NCBI GenBank assembly: GCA_009775605.1
Contig: VSPV01000146.1
Span: 1 to 5,604, forward strand
Source of the DNA: Paramuribaculum sp.
GTDB taxonomy: Bacteria > Bacteroidota > Bacteroidia > Bacteroidales > Muribaculaceae
Direction: 5' to 3'
DNA length: 5,604 bases
Below, piece after piece: positions 1-5,074 of the stretch. Position 1 is the stretch's first letter, and the number at the start of each line of letters is the position of its first letter. The position numbers were made by a program, and so were the translations under genes. Under the pieces are notes generated by a model. It had not been told where the DNA came from and did not search any database. It was given only the letters and a program-made list of their open reading frames with translations.

Positions 1-515
1 GCCGTATCACCATGCAGAAAGGCCCCGAATACTTCGGGGAGGCCGCCGCAAAAGTGCTCAAGAACAACCACAACGTGCGCTTTGTCATGGCGGGCAGCGG
101 CGACATGATGGACAAGATGATACTTCTTGCCGCCGAACGCGGCATTGCCGACCGCTTCCACTTCCCTGGTTTCCAGAAAGGAAAGCAGGTCTACGAAATG
201 CTCAAGGCATCCGATGTTTATATCATGCCCTCGGTTTCCGAACCCTTCGGCATCTCTCCCCTCGAGGCCATGCAGATGGGCGTTCCCTCCATCATCTCCA
301 AGCAGAGCGGTTGCGCCGAAATCCTCGACAACGTGATAAAGACCGACTACTGGGACATCGACGCTATGGCCGACGCCATCCACTCCATCGTGACCTATCC
401 CGCAATGTACAACCAGCTCCGTGAGGACGGCCTCGAAGAAGTGAACCGCATCACCTGGGACAAAGCCGGCGCAAAGGTTATCAACATCTACAAAAAAGTT
501 CTCGGCTGGCAGTAA
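1..515 (+). CDS. GT4-type glycosyltransferase, C-terminal part (5' end outside window)
   Basis: The reading frame is open from the window edge (first full codon at 3, reading R-I-T before the Met at 12) and stops at TAA 513-515, so the Met at 12 is internal. The segment R-I-T-M-Q-K-G-P-E-Y-F is the usual start of the C-terminal nucleotide-sugar domain of GT-B enzymes. Counting that Met as 1, V-M-A-G-S-G-D lies at 25-31 and the retaining GT4 E-x7-E motif is E77-P-F-G-I-S-P-L-E85, followed by a G-V-P-S-I-I-S strand. In this fold these residues bind the activated sugar donor. The acceptor-binding half is missing. Because a GH57 enzyme follows 56 nt downstream on the same strand, I infer a cytoplasmic glycogen or alpha-glucan synthase-like role. 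The exact substrate cannot be read from this half, and another hexosyltransferase is possible. Confidence 0.9.
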   Translation, partial: RITMQKGPEYFGEAAAKVLKNNHNVRFVMAGSGDMMDKMILLAAERGIADRFHFPGFQKGKQVYEMLKASDVYIMPSVSEPFGISPLEAMQMGVPSIISKQSGCAEILDNVIKTDYWDIDAMADAIHSIVTYPAMYNQLREDGLEEVNRITWDKAGAKVINIYKKVLGWQ

Positions 516-571
516 TCTGCCTCCATCAATAAATTATCTTAAATTATAAACTTCCATTTGAAAAATAAATC

Positions 572-2035
572 ATGAAAGCTGTTTGTTTTTATTTTCAGAT
601 TCACCAGCCGTTCCGTCTAAAACGCTATCGTTTCTTCGACATCGGCAACGACCACTACTACTATGATGACTTCGCCAACGACGATATCATCACCCGCATA
701 GCGCACCACAGCTATATCCCCGCAGCCGAAAGCCTGCTGCGCATGATAGAGCAGTATCCCCACTTCCGCTGCGCACTCTCCATCACCGGCACCGCACTTG
801 AACAGTTCGAGCTCTACGTGCCCGAGTTCATCGACCTGCTGAAAAAACTCGCTGCCACCGGCCGCGTTGAGTTTCTGGCCGAAACCTATGCCCACTCGCT
901 CAGCTCTCTTACCGACCCCGACGAATTCATGGCACAGGTGAAGATGCACGACGAAAAAATCCACGACCTCTTCGGAGTTCATCCCAAAGTGTTCCGCAAC
1001 ACCGAGCTTATCTACTGCGACGAGATGGCTCCGATGATTCTCGACATGGGCTACAAGGGTGTGATTACCGAAGGTGCCAAGCACATCCTCGGATGGAAAT
1101 CGCCCAACTACGTTTACAGCGCCGCAAGCGCTCCCAAGCTCAAGATTCTTCTGAAGAACTCCAAGCTGTCCGATGACATTTCATTCCGTTTCTCCAACAC
1201 TGACTGGGACGCATATCCACTTACAGCCGACAAGTACATGGACTGGATCGCATCCACTCCCCAGGAGGAGCAGATCATCAACCTGTTCATGAATCTGGAG
1301 ACATTCGGAGAAATGCAGCCGCGCGAAACCGGCATATTCCAGTTCCTCGAGGCTCTGCCCCACTTCGCCGAGGAACGCGGCATCGACTTCTGGACTCCCA
1401 CCGAGGCCGTGACCAAGCTCAAGGCCGTAGGCGAGCTGTCGGTACTCCATCCCATATCCTGGGCCGACGAGGCACGCGACACCTCCGCATGGCTCGGCAA
1501 CAAGCTCCAGCAGGAAGCCTTCGATAAGCTCTACTCCGTTTCAGAGCGCGTGCGCCTTTGCGACGACCGCCGTCTGAAACAGGACTGGGACTACCTCCAG
1601 GCATCCGACCACTTCTTCTATATGGCCACCAAACACATGGCCGACGGTGCGGTTCACTCGCATTTCAGCCCCTATGAAACTCCGTTCCAGGCATTCACCA
1701 ACTATATGAACGTACTGGCCGATTTCATTGTGCGCGTTGAAGAGCAGTATCCCCTCTCAATCGAGAACGAGGAGCTCAACTCGCTGCTCACCACCATCCG
1801 CAACCAGGCTACGGAAATCGAGACCCTCAACAAAGAAGTGGCATCGATGCGTCAGAACATCGAGCATTACAACGAAGAGCACGCTCTCCGTGAGAACGCC
1901 TCGAAGTCCGTCGACGAGAAACCTGAAGCTAAGAAAGCTCCGGCCAAGAAAGCTGCTCCTAAAAAAGCCGCCGCTAAAAAGCCGGCAGCCAAGAAAGCAG
2001 CAAAACCCGCTGAAAAGAAAGCTGAGAAAGCTTGA
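572..2035 (+). CDS. Glycoside hydrolase family 57 protein with Lys/Ala-rich C-terminal tail
   Basis: A 487-residue protein without a signal peptide, so probably cytoplasmic. GH57 hallmarks appear in order: H11-Q-P; F-L-A-E-T-Y-A-H-S-L at 101-110; F-R-N-T-E-L-I-Y at 141-148, where E145 is the expected nucleophile; L-S-D-D-I-S-F at 199-205; L-E-T-F-G-E at 242-247. A helical domain follows, with A-S-D-H-F-F-Y-M at 344-351 and S-P-Y-E-T-P-F-Q-A-F at 366-375. GH57 enzymes are retaining alpha-glucan hydrolases, branching enzymes or transferases, and the upstream glycosyltransferase suggests glycogen turnover. Residues about 395-440 look like a coiled coil. Residues 450-487 are almost only Lys, Ala, Pro and Glu, like a histone H1 tail. 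Family assignment is secure; reaction specificity is not. The start at ATG 572 is preceded by an AT-rich leader without a Shine-Dalgarno site, normal for Bacteroidetes, and leads straight into the HQP strand. Confidence 0.93.
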   Translation: MKAVCFYFQIHQPFRLKRYRFFDIGNDHYYYDDFANDDIITRIAHHSYIPAAESLLRMIEQYPHFRCALSITGTALEQFELYVPEFIDLLKKLAATGRVEFLAETYAHSLSSLTDPDEFMAQVKMHDEKIHDLFGVHPKVFRNTELIYCDEMAPMILDMGYKGVITEGAKHILGWKSPNYVYSAASAPKLKILLKNSKLSDDISFRFSNTDWDAYPLTADKYMDWIASTPQEEQIINLFMNLETFGEMQPRETGIFQFLEALPHFAEERGIDFWTPTEAVTKLKAVGELSVLHPISWADEARDTSAWLGNKLQQEAFDKLYSVSERVRLCDDRRLKQDWDYLQASDHFFYMATKHMADGAVHSHFSPYETPFQAFTNYMNVLADFIVRVEEQYPLSIENEELNSLLTTIRNQATEIETLNKEVASMRQNIEHYNEEHALRENASKSVDEKPEAKKAPAKKAAPKKAAAKKPAAKKAAKPAEKKAEKA

Positions 2036-2037
2036 TG

Positions 2038-2053
2038 CAAGGCATCTGCCTTG
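2038..2053 (+). other. Small hairpin just after the GH57 stop codon
   Basis: CAAGGC (2038-2043) and GCCTTG (2048-2053) pair perfectly around a 4-nt loop, starting two bases after the TGA. No T-tract follows, so it is not a terminator by itself. It may protect the mRNA 3' end or be chance. Confidence 0.35.
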
Positions 2054-2102
2054 ATGGCTTCAAAGATATAACCTGACCCAATTTAACCTAAGCATTTTAC
2101 CG

Positions 2103-2139
2103 GCGCCGCCTCCCTGCAGAAGAGAGGCGGTGCTTTTTT
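2103..2139 (+). terminator. Rho-independent terminator after the GH57 gene
   Basis: A 10-bp GC-rich stem (GCGCCGCCTC at 2103-2112 with GAGGCGGTGC at 2124-2133, one G-T pair) and an 11-nt loop are followed directly by six T (2134-2139). It ends the glycosyltransferase-GH57 transcript about 70 nt after the stop codon. Confidence 0.9.
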
Positions 2140-2228
2140 CATGGCTCCCCCGCTATTTATTAGGTCAATGTAAAATAATGGCTGTTAAAATGAGTCTGCA
2201 ATACATGTATCAGATTAACCAACTCGGA

Positions 2229-2274
2229 GCGGCGGAGCCGCGTTTTCTGTAAAACCCGCTGCGCAAGCTGCGGG
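2229..2274. other. Two small GC-rich hairpins inside element copy A
   Basis: GCGGC-GGA-GCCGC (2229-2241) is a perfect short hairpin, and the same bases occur in copy B. The next one is CCCGC (2255-2259) with GCGGG (2270-2274), closing an inner GC-GCAA-GC with a GNRA-like tetraloop across a T-T mismatch. In copy B the outer and inner stems are kept while the loop reads GTCA. Confidence 0.5.
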
Positions 2275-2325
2275 GGATAGCGCTGTCCGTCCCACCTGCG
2301 GTGAGCCTGGGAATGGCGATGCCGC

Positions 2326-2375
2326 AGTGTGCCTAAGCATGGGGCCTCTCTCGGGTTCCCACGCTTACGCACACT
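2326..2375. repeat. Long imperfect inverted repeat inside element copy A
   Basis: The 18-nt arms at 2326-2343 and 2358-2375 pair at 16 of 18 positions around a 14-nt loop. Copy B carries only the left arm, with G at both positions that mismatch here, so the perfect-stem form appears to be ancestral. No T-tract follows on either strand. Confidence 0.65.
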
Positions 2376-2573
2376 ACGAGGCGCGCATGCTCCGCAGCTT
2401 GCCTCGGGGAAATCTATCGGCCTCCTGTTCCGGCAGCTATCGCAACCGGTTGTAAAAAATTCGCGCCGCCGGCGCTTTTCGCCCGCTACAATATACTGTG
2501 AAAAAGTATAACTCCGACTTTACAAGCTATCTGTCGAAAAAATCCTTTCGAATAGGTTTAACACTTCAACCGG

Positions 2574-2606
2574 TTATTTACATTGACCCATTATTACACT
2601 GACCCA
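2574..2606. repeat. Tandem end repeats of the element (right boundary)
   Basis: Two adjacent units, TTATTTACATTGACCCA (2574-2590) and TTATTACACTGACCCA (2591-2606), differ by one gap and one substitution. The inner unit is the inverted partner of the left end at 2163-2178. Such doubled ends suit transposase-binding sites. Confidence 0.7.
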
Positions 2607-2631
2607 TGAACCCCGACCGCGAAATAACACA

Positions 2632-2670
2632 AAATCCGCAGCCACTGATAGTCAGTGAAACTGCGGATTT
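2632..2670 (-). terminator. Two-tier hairpin just downstream of tRNA-Leu
   Basis: A 10-bp outer stem (AAATCCGCAG 2632-2641 with CTGCGGATTT 2661-2670) encloses a 6-bp inner stem (CACTGA 2643-2648 with TCAGTG 2652-2657, loop TAG). On the minus strand it begins 6 nt after the tRNA 3' end and is followed by a T-rich tail (TGTGTTATTT), so it is the likely tRNA transcript terminator. The outer stem is symmetric, so it could act on both strands. Confidence 0.75.
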
Positions 2671-2676
2671 GGGCGG

Positions 2677-2760
2677 TGCTCGAAGCGGGACTTGAACCCG
2701 CACAGCCACAATGGCCAAGAGATTTTAAGTCTCTCGTGTCTACCATTCCACCATTCGAGC
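2677..2760 (-). tRNA. tRNA-Leu (anticodon TAA)
   Basis: On the minus strand the acceptor arms GCTCGAA (2760-2754) and TTCGAGC (2684-2678) pair fully, with discriminator A at 2677. The D-arm region GTGGAATGGTAGACAC, the anticodon arm AGAGA-CTTAAAA-TCTCT with anticodon TAA, a long class II variable arm and the T-arm GCGGG-TTCAAGT-CCCGC are all present. It reads UUA leucine codons. The 3' CCA is not encoded (the bases after A are CCG), so it must be added after transcription. It is transcribed alone, with its own promoter and terminator. Confidence 0.97.
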
Positions 2761-2797
2761 CCTTGTCAAACCGGGCTAATCGGCCGGAAATGCGCTG

Positions 2798-2828
2798 CAA
2801 ATTTAGCGTTTTATTTCATATCGCGCAA
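2798..2828 (-). promoter_or_regulatory. Bacteroidetes-type promoter of tRNA-Leu
   Basis: On the minus strand, TTG (2828-2826), a 20-nt spacer and TAAATTTG (2805-2798) match the Bacteroidetes sigma-ABfr consensus of TTG/TTTG at -33 and TAnnTTTG at -7. The start site would fall about 30 nt before the tRNA 5' end. Confidence 0.75.
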
Positions 2829-2887
2829 CCTCGCAGCATTGATTTTCTTTCAAAAGACTGAAAATATTCAGAATTCCGTTCAGAGGT

Positions 2888-3397
2888 TCAATCGGTTATG
2901 ACGGCATGACACGTGGGCTGATTGACCACGGACACACGCAGACGCCTGAGGCCATAGTGCAGATCCGCAGCCCTGCCGCTCACGGCAGCGCCATAATTAT
3001 AGATATCAAACGTGCTCTTGCACACCGTGCACCTTGCAGCACCCTGCGGGTTGTCGGCATCAAACACCACCACGGCGTCCCTGCGGGCCTCTACGGGGCA
3101 TGCACGGTCGTAGGCGCGGAATTCTCCAGTAGGATCTGCCACAAGCATCACGCCGCCAAAGCCCGTAAACGTGGTAGCGGTGAAAAAAGCTGCCGCCGGA
3201 ATACCCTTCTCCTTGTCGAAAATCTTTGCCGAGCAGGCAGCCGGATTGCCGTATATGTCCCATTCACCTACGTTGCGGAACTGGATGTTTACACGTGTGG
3301 GCGGAATGCGGTTGTCGTCCACCTTACCGCATGAGACAATGGCTGCGGAAAGCGCTCCCGCAGCCATCATCTTAAATAATATTTTTCTTGTTTTCAA
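2888..3397 (-). CDS. Small lipoprotein with a Rieske-like domain lacking the usual His ligands
   Basis: I start this 169-residue gene at TTG 3397. It then begins M-K-T-R-K-I-L-F-K and has an ideal lipoprotein signal with lipobox I-V-S-C (Cys23). The ATG codons at residues 10-11 would leave no positive n-region, and a start at 3463 would bury the signal behind 22 residues inside the upstream gene. After Cys23 comes G-K-V-D-D, similar to the acidic export signal of Bacteroidetes surface lipoproteins. Residues about 80-160 read like a Rieske fold: Y-D-R-A-C-P at 96-101, then A-R-C-T-V-C-K-S at 121-128, then a Tyr/Gly strand and R-L-R-V-S. The usual C-x-H and C-x2-H become C-P-V and C-x2-C, so a standard 2Fe-2S centre is unlikely. 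It starts 4 nt after the SRPBCC stop, so it is co-transcribed. The function is unknown. Confidence 0.8.
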   Translation of the reverse strand: MKTRKILFKMMAAGALSAAIVSCGKVDDNRIPPTRVNIQFRNVGEWDIYGNPAACSAKIFDKEKGIPAAAFFTATTFTGFGGVMLVADPTGEFRAYDRACPVEARRDAVVVFDADNPQGAARCTVCKSTFDIYNYGAAVSGRAADLHYGLRRLRVSVVNQPTCHAVITD

Positions 3398-3401
3398 AAG
3401 C

Positions 3402-3821
3402 TCAGGCAAACATTTTGGGAAGCATATTGCCGAACTGGTTGGCGGCCTCCTGAAGCTTGCCACCCACCATCGCTTTTAGAATGGCAGGAAGCTCAAGATT
3501 GATTTCGGCCTGCGCAAGGGTGCTGGCGGCCGTCTCGGGCGTAAGATGTATCGTGATATCAAACGGCACAGGAGAGTTCGACGCTCCGAGCTTCACCAGT
3601 TCAGGTTCTCGTTTTTCAATCACGCGGAATTCAAGGTCTCCTACACCGGGGGCATTTATAATGATGCTGTCGTCACCGAACTTCAGCCCTTCAAGATGCT
3701 TTCTCGCCTCCTCCGGCACCGTGTCAAGACGGTTCTTGAAATCCGCGATGTTGGTCAGACGTGAGAAAACGGCCTCTGCCGGCTGATTGATGGTGACTTT
3801 TTCGCTTGAATATTTAGCCAT
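3402..3821 (-). CDS. SRPBCC (START/Bet v1-like) superfamily protein
   Basis: A 139-residue protein with no signal peptide. The N-terminus has the SRPBCC pattern: a first strand (S-E-K-V-T-I-N-Q-P), A-E-A-V-F-S-R-L as helix 1 and N-I-A-D-F. Alternating strands follow around 50-112 (S-I-I-I-N, L-E-F-R-V-I-E-K, F-D-I-T-I-H-L, A-E-I-N-L-E-L). The last 25 residues (A-I-L-K-A-M-V-G-G-K-L-Q-E-A-A-N-Q-F) form the long C-terminal helix that closes the hydrophobic pocket. Such folds bind lipids or other hydrophobic ligands; the ligand here is unknown. The gene begins 14 nt after the pyrE stop and ends 4 nt before the lipoprotein start, so it sits mid-operon. A link to pyrimidine synthesis is not evident from the sequence. 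Confidence 0.85.
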   Translation of the reverse strand: MAKYSSEKVTINQPAEAVFSRLTNIADFKNRLDTVPEEARKHLEGLKFGDDSIIINAPGVGDLEFRVIEKREPELVKLGASNSPVPFDITIHLTPETAASTLAQAEINLELPAILKAMVGGKLQEAANQFGNMLPKMFA

Positions 3822-3835
3822 AAATTCGTCAGGAA

Positions 3836-4474
3836 TCAGTTATTGGGAGTCCAGTTTGCAGGATCGTGACGCCATTCGCGAAGGGTCTCGATATCCTCCT
3901 TGCGGATATAATCGGTCTCGAGAGCCGCCTCAAGCATTGAATTATAGTTGCTGAGAGTGCAGATCTTGACCTTGGCATCCTTGAAGCGCGACTCAGCGAT
4001 GGGGAAACCGTAGGTGAAGATAGCAGCCATGCCGACAACCTCGCACCCTGCGGCGCGGATTGCCTCCACAGCCTTGAGGCTGCTTCCGCCGGTAGAGATA
4101 AGGTCTTCAATCACCACCACTTTCTGACCGGGCTTGAGATTACCCTCTATGAGGTTCTCCAGGCCATGATCCTTAGGAGTGGAACGCACGTAAGCGTAAG
4201 GCATTCCCAGAGTATCGGCCACAAGAGCGCCCATTGCGATGGCTCCGGTGGCAACGCCGGCTATCGCATCGGGAGTATCGAAATTCTCGAGGATGAGACG
4301 GCACATCTCAACCTTGATGAAGCTGCGCACCTCGGGATAAGAGAGGGTCTTGCGGTTATCGGTATATATAGGTGAATTCCATCCCGATGCCCATGTGAAA
4401 GGATGTTCGGGCTGGAGTTTTATCGCACTGATTTTAAGAAGCTTTTCAGCCAGAAGTCGGTCTAACTGTTTCAT
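3836..4474 (-). CDS. pyrE: Orotate phosphoribosyltransferase
   Basis: A 212-residue cytoplasmic enzyme that joins orotate to PRPP to give OMP in de novo pyrimidine synthesis. Expected OPRT features are present in order: F-T-W-A-S-G-W-N-S-P-I-Y-T-D-N at 26-40 (substrate-binding N-terminal segment), G-V-A-T-G-A-I-A at 73-80, the mobile catalytic loop R97-S-T-P-K101-D-H103-G-L-E, and the PRPP motif V-V-V-I-E-D-L-I-S-T-G-G-S-S at 119-132 with the acidic pair E123-D124. The length fits the family (about 205-215). The start at ATG 4474 gives the usual helix M-K-Q-L-D-R-L-L-A-E-K-L-L. It leads a three-gene minus-strand operon with a clear promoter at 4517-4547. No upstream attenuator hairpin is visible. 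Confidence 0.97.
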   Translation of the reverse strand: MKQLDRLLAEKLLKISAIKLQPEHPFTWASGWNSPIYTDNRKTLSYPEVRSFIKVEMCRLILENFDTPDAIAGVATGAIAMGALVADTLGMPYAYVRSTPKDHGLENLIEGNLKPGQKVVVIEDLISTGGSSLKAVEAIRAAGCEVVGMAAIFTYGFPIAESRFKDAKVKICTLSNYNSMLEAALETDYIRKEDIETLREWRHDPANWTPNN

Positions 4475-4516
4475 AACCGGAAAATGTTTTTACGTTATTA
4501 TGGTATTATCAAAATG

Positions 4517-4547
4517 CAAAGATAGCGGTTTGAACACACATCTCAAA
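4517..4547 (-). promoter_or_regulatory. Bacteroidetes-type promoter of the pyrE operon
   Basis: On the minus strand, TTTG (4547-4544), a 19-nt spacer and TATCTTTG (4524-4517) match the -33/-7 consensus exactly. Transcription would begin near 4510, giving a leader of about 36 nt before the pyrE ATG. Confidence 0.82.
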
Positions 4548-4694
4548 CTATCTCGCCCCATTTCTTAATCATTTCTTCACCATTTTTTCACCGCCGATTT
4601 TCCCGGCGAACCTTATCGACACCATACCATCATCGTTAGTGATATCTGCGGTTTGCGCTTTCGGCCGTCGACGGTACTTCTTCGGGTATTTTAG
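4548..4694. other. Intergenic stretch with no recognised gene
   Basis: No coding frame with protein-like character is visible between the pyrE promoter and element copy B. The only structure noted is a 5-bp CGCCG/CGGCG stem at 4592-4608 without a T-tract. Confidence 0.5.
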
Positions 4695-4970
4695 AGGTCA
4701 ATGTGATATAATGGTTCTTAAAATGGGTCTGCAATACCCCATATATAAAGTAAGCCAACTCGGAGCGGCGGAGCCGCGGGGTTCAATACAACCCGCTGCG
4801 TCAGCTGCGGGGGGAAACGCTGTCTGTTGCACCTGCGGCGAGCCTGGGAATGGCGATGACGCAGTGTGCGTAAGCGTGGGGACACCAAGAGATTGCCCCT
4901 ATTTTAGGCTATATGCCTGTATATAAAATTTCATTCGTGAAGTTTTTTAACAATTCAACCAGTTTTTGCT
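4695..4970. mobile_element. Second, shorter copy of the dispersed element (copy B)
   Basis: The left end (AGGTCAATGT at 4695-4704, then TATAATGG) aligns with copy A from 2162. High similarity runs through the shared run CCAACTCGGAGCGGCGGAGC near 4755-4774, the CCCGCTGCG hairpin and GAGCCTGGGAATGGCGATG to about 4880. After a gap, TTTAACAATTCAACCAGTT (from 4946) matches the right end of copy A (2558-2575). Copy B therefore lacks most of the right half, including the second arm of the long palindrome, and its right inverted end has decayed. It contains no believable protein gene. It lies between the pyrE promoter and the CRISPR array. Confidence 0.62.
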
Positions 4971-5005
4971 GCAAACATCATTCCCGTGTCTGCCCGATAA
5001 TTTAT

Positions 5006-5040
5006 GTCATTTTACTTACTGGTACACAGCTATTTACGAC
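5006..5040 (-). repeat. Degenerate terminal CRISPR repeat
   Basis: This 35-nt segment matches the array repeat at 25 of 35 positions without gaps: it begins GTCATTTTAC, keeps ACAG and ends TTTACGAC. It lies exactly one spacer length (34 nt, 5041-5074) before repeat 1. Several changes fall in the stem positions. Degenerate repeats mark the leader-distal end, so the leader is expected on the right and the array is read on the minus strand. Confidence 0.78.
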
Positions 5041-5074
5041 CTCAGTCAGGCCACTCAGAAAAAGAACAAGTGGA

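Larger units (their letters stand above)
2161..2606. mobile_element. Non-coding element with inverted ends (copy A), MITE-like or IS remnant
   Basis: This gene-free stretch is bounded by a perfect 12-bp inverted repeat, GGTCAATGTAAA at 2163-2174 and its complement at 2577-2588; one gap extends the match to TAA. At the right end the unit occurs twice in tandem. The interior is GC-rich and full of palindromes, and no transposase reading frame is present. About 130 nt in the left half and the right-end sequence recur near 4695-4970, so it belongs to a repeat family. Paired repeats at an end that starts TGGGTCA recall the multiple transposase-binding repeats of IS21-family ends, but that family link is a guess. 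Short frames inside have no recognisable protein features. It may be a deletion derivative of an insertion sequence or a dispersed structured repeat. Confidence 0.6.

Noticed and set aside
617..1604. Long minus-strand frames opposite the GH57 gene.
   Set aside because: They are shadows of the GH57 coding strand, with no independent protein signature.
2073..2085. CTGACCCAATTTA near the GH57 terminator as an outer end repeat of the mobile element.
   Set aside because: It shares TGACCCA with the right-end units but is in the wrong orientation for a left end and lies before the terminator.
2160..2511. Short open frames inside element copy A.
   Set aside because: They cross GC-rich hairpins, are rich in Arg and Pro, show no domain, and overlap on both strands; the repeat structure explains the region better.
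2839..2887. Terminator of the pyrE operon after the lipoprotein stop.
   Set aside because: Only a 5-bp CTGAA/TTCAG stem with a mixed T-rich tail is present; too weak to annotate, although the operon must end near here.
3398..3463. Longer lipoprotein start at ATG 3463.
   Set aside because: The extra residues overlap the SRPBCC gene, contain two odd cysteines and would place 22 residues before the signal peptide.
4592..4608. CGCCG/CGGCG hairpin upstream of the pyrE promoter as a terminator.
   Set aside because: The stem is only 5 bp and is not followed by a T-tract on either strand.
4942..4976. A possible second degenerate CRISPR repeat further left (35 nt, starts GTTTTTTAAC, ends GCAAAC).
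   Set aside because: Only about 11 of 35 positions match, with a spacing of 29 nt. The segment is better explained by its match to the right end of the dispersed element.
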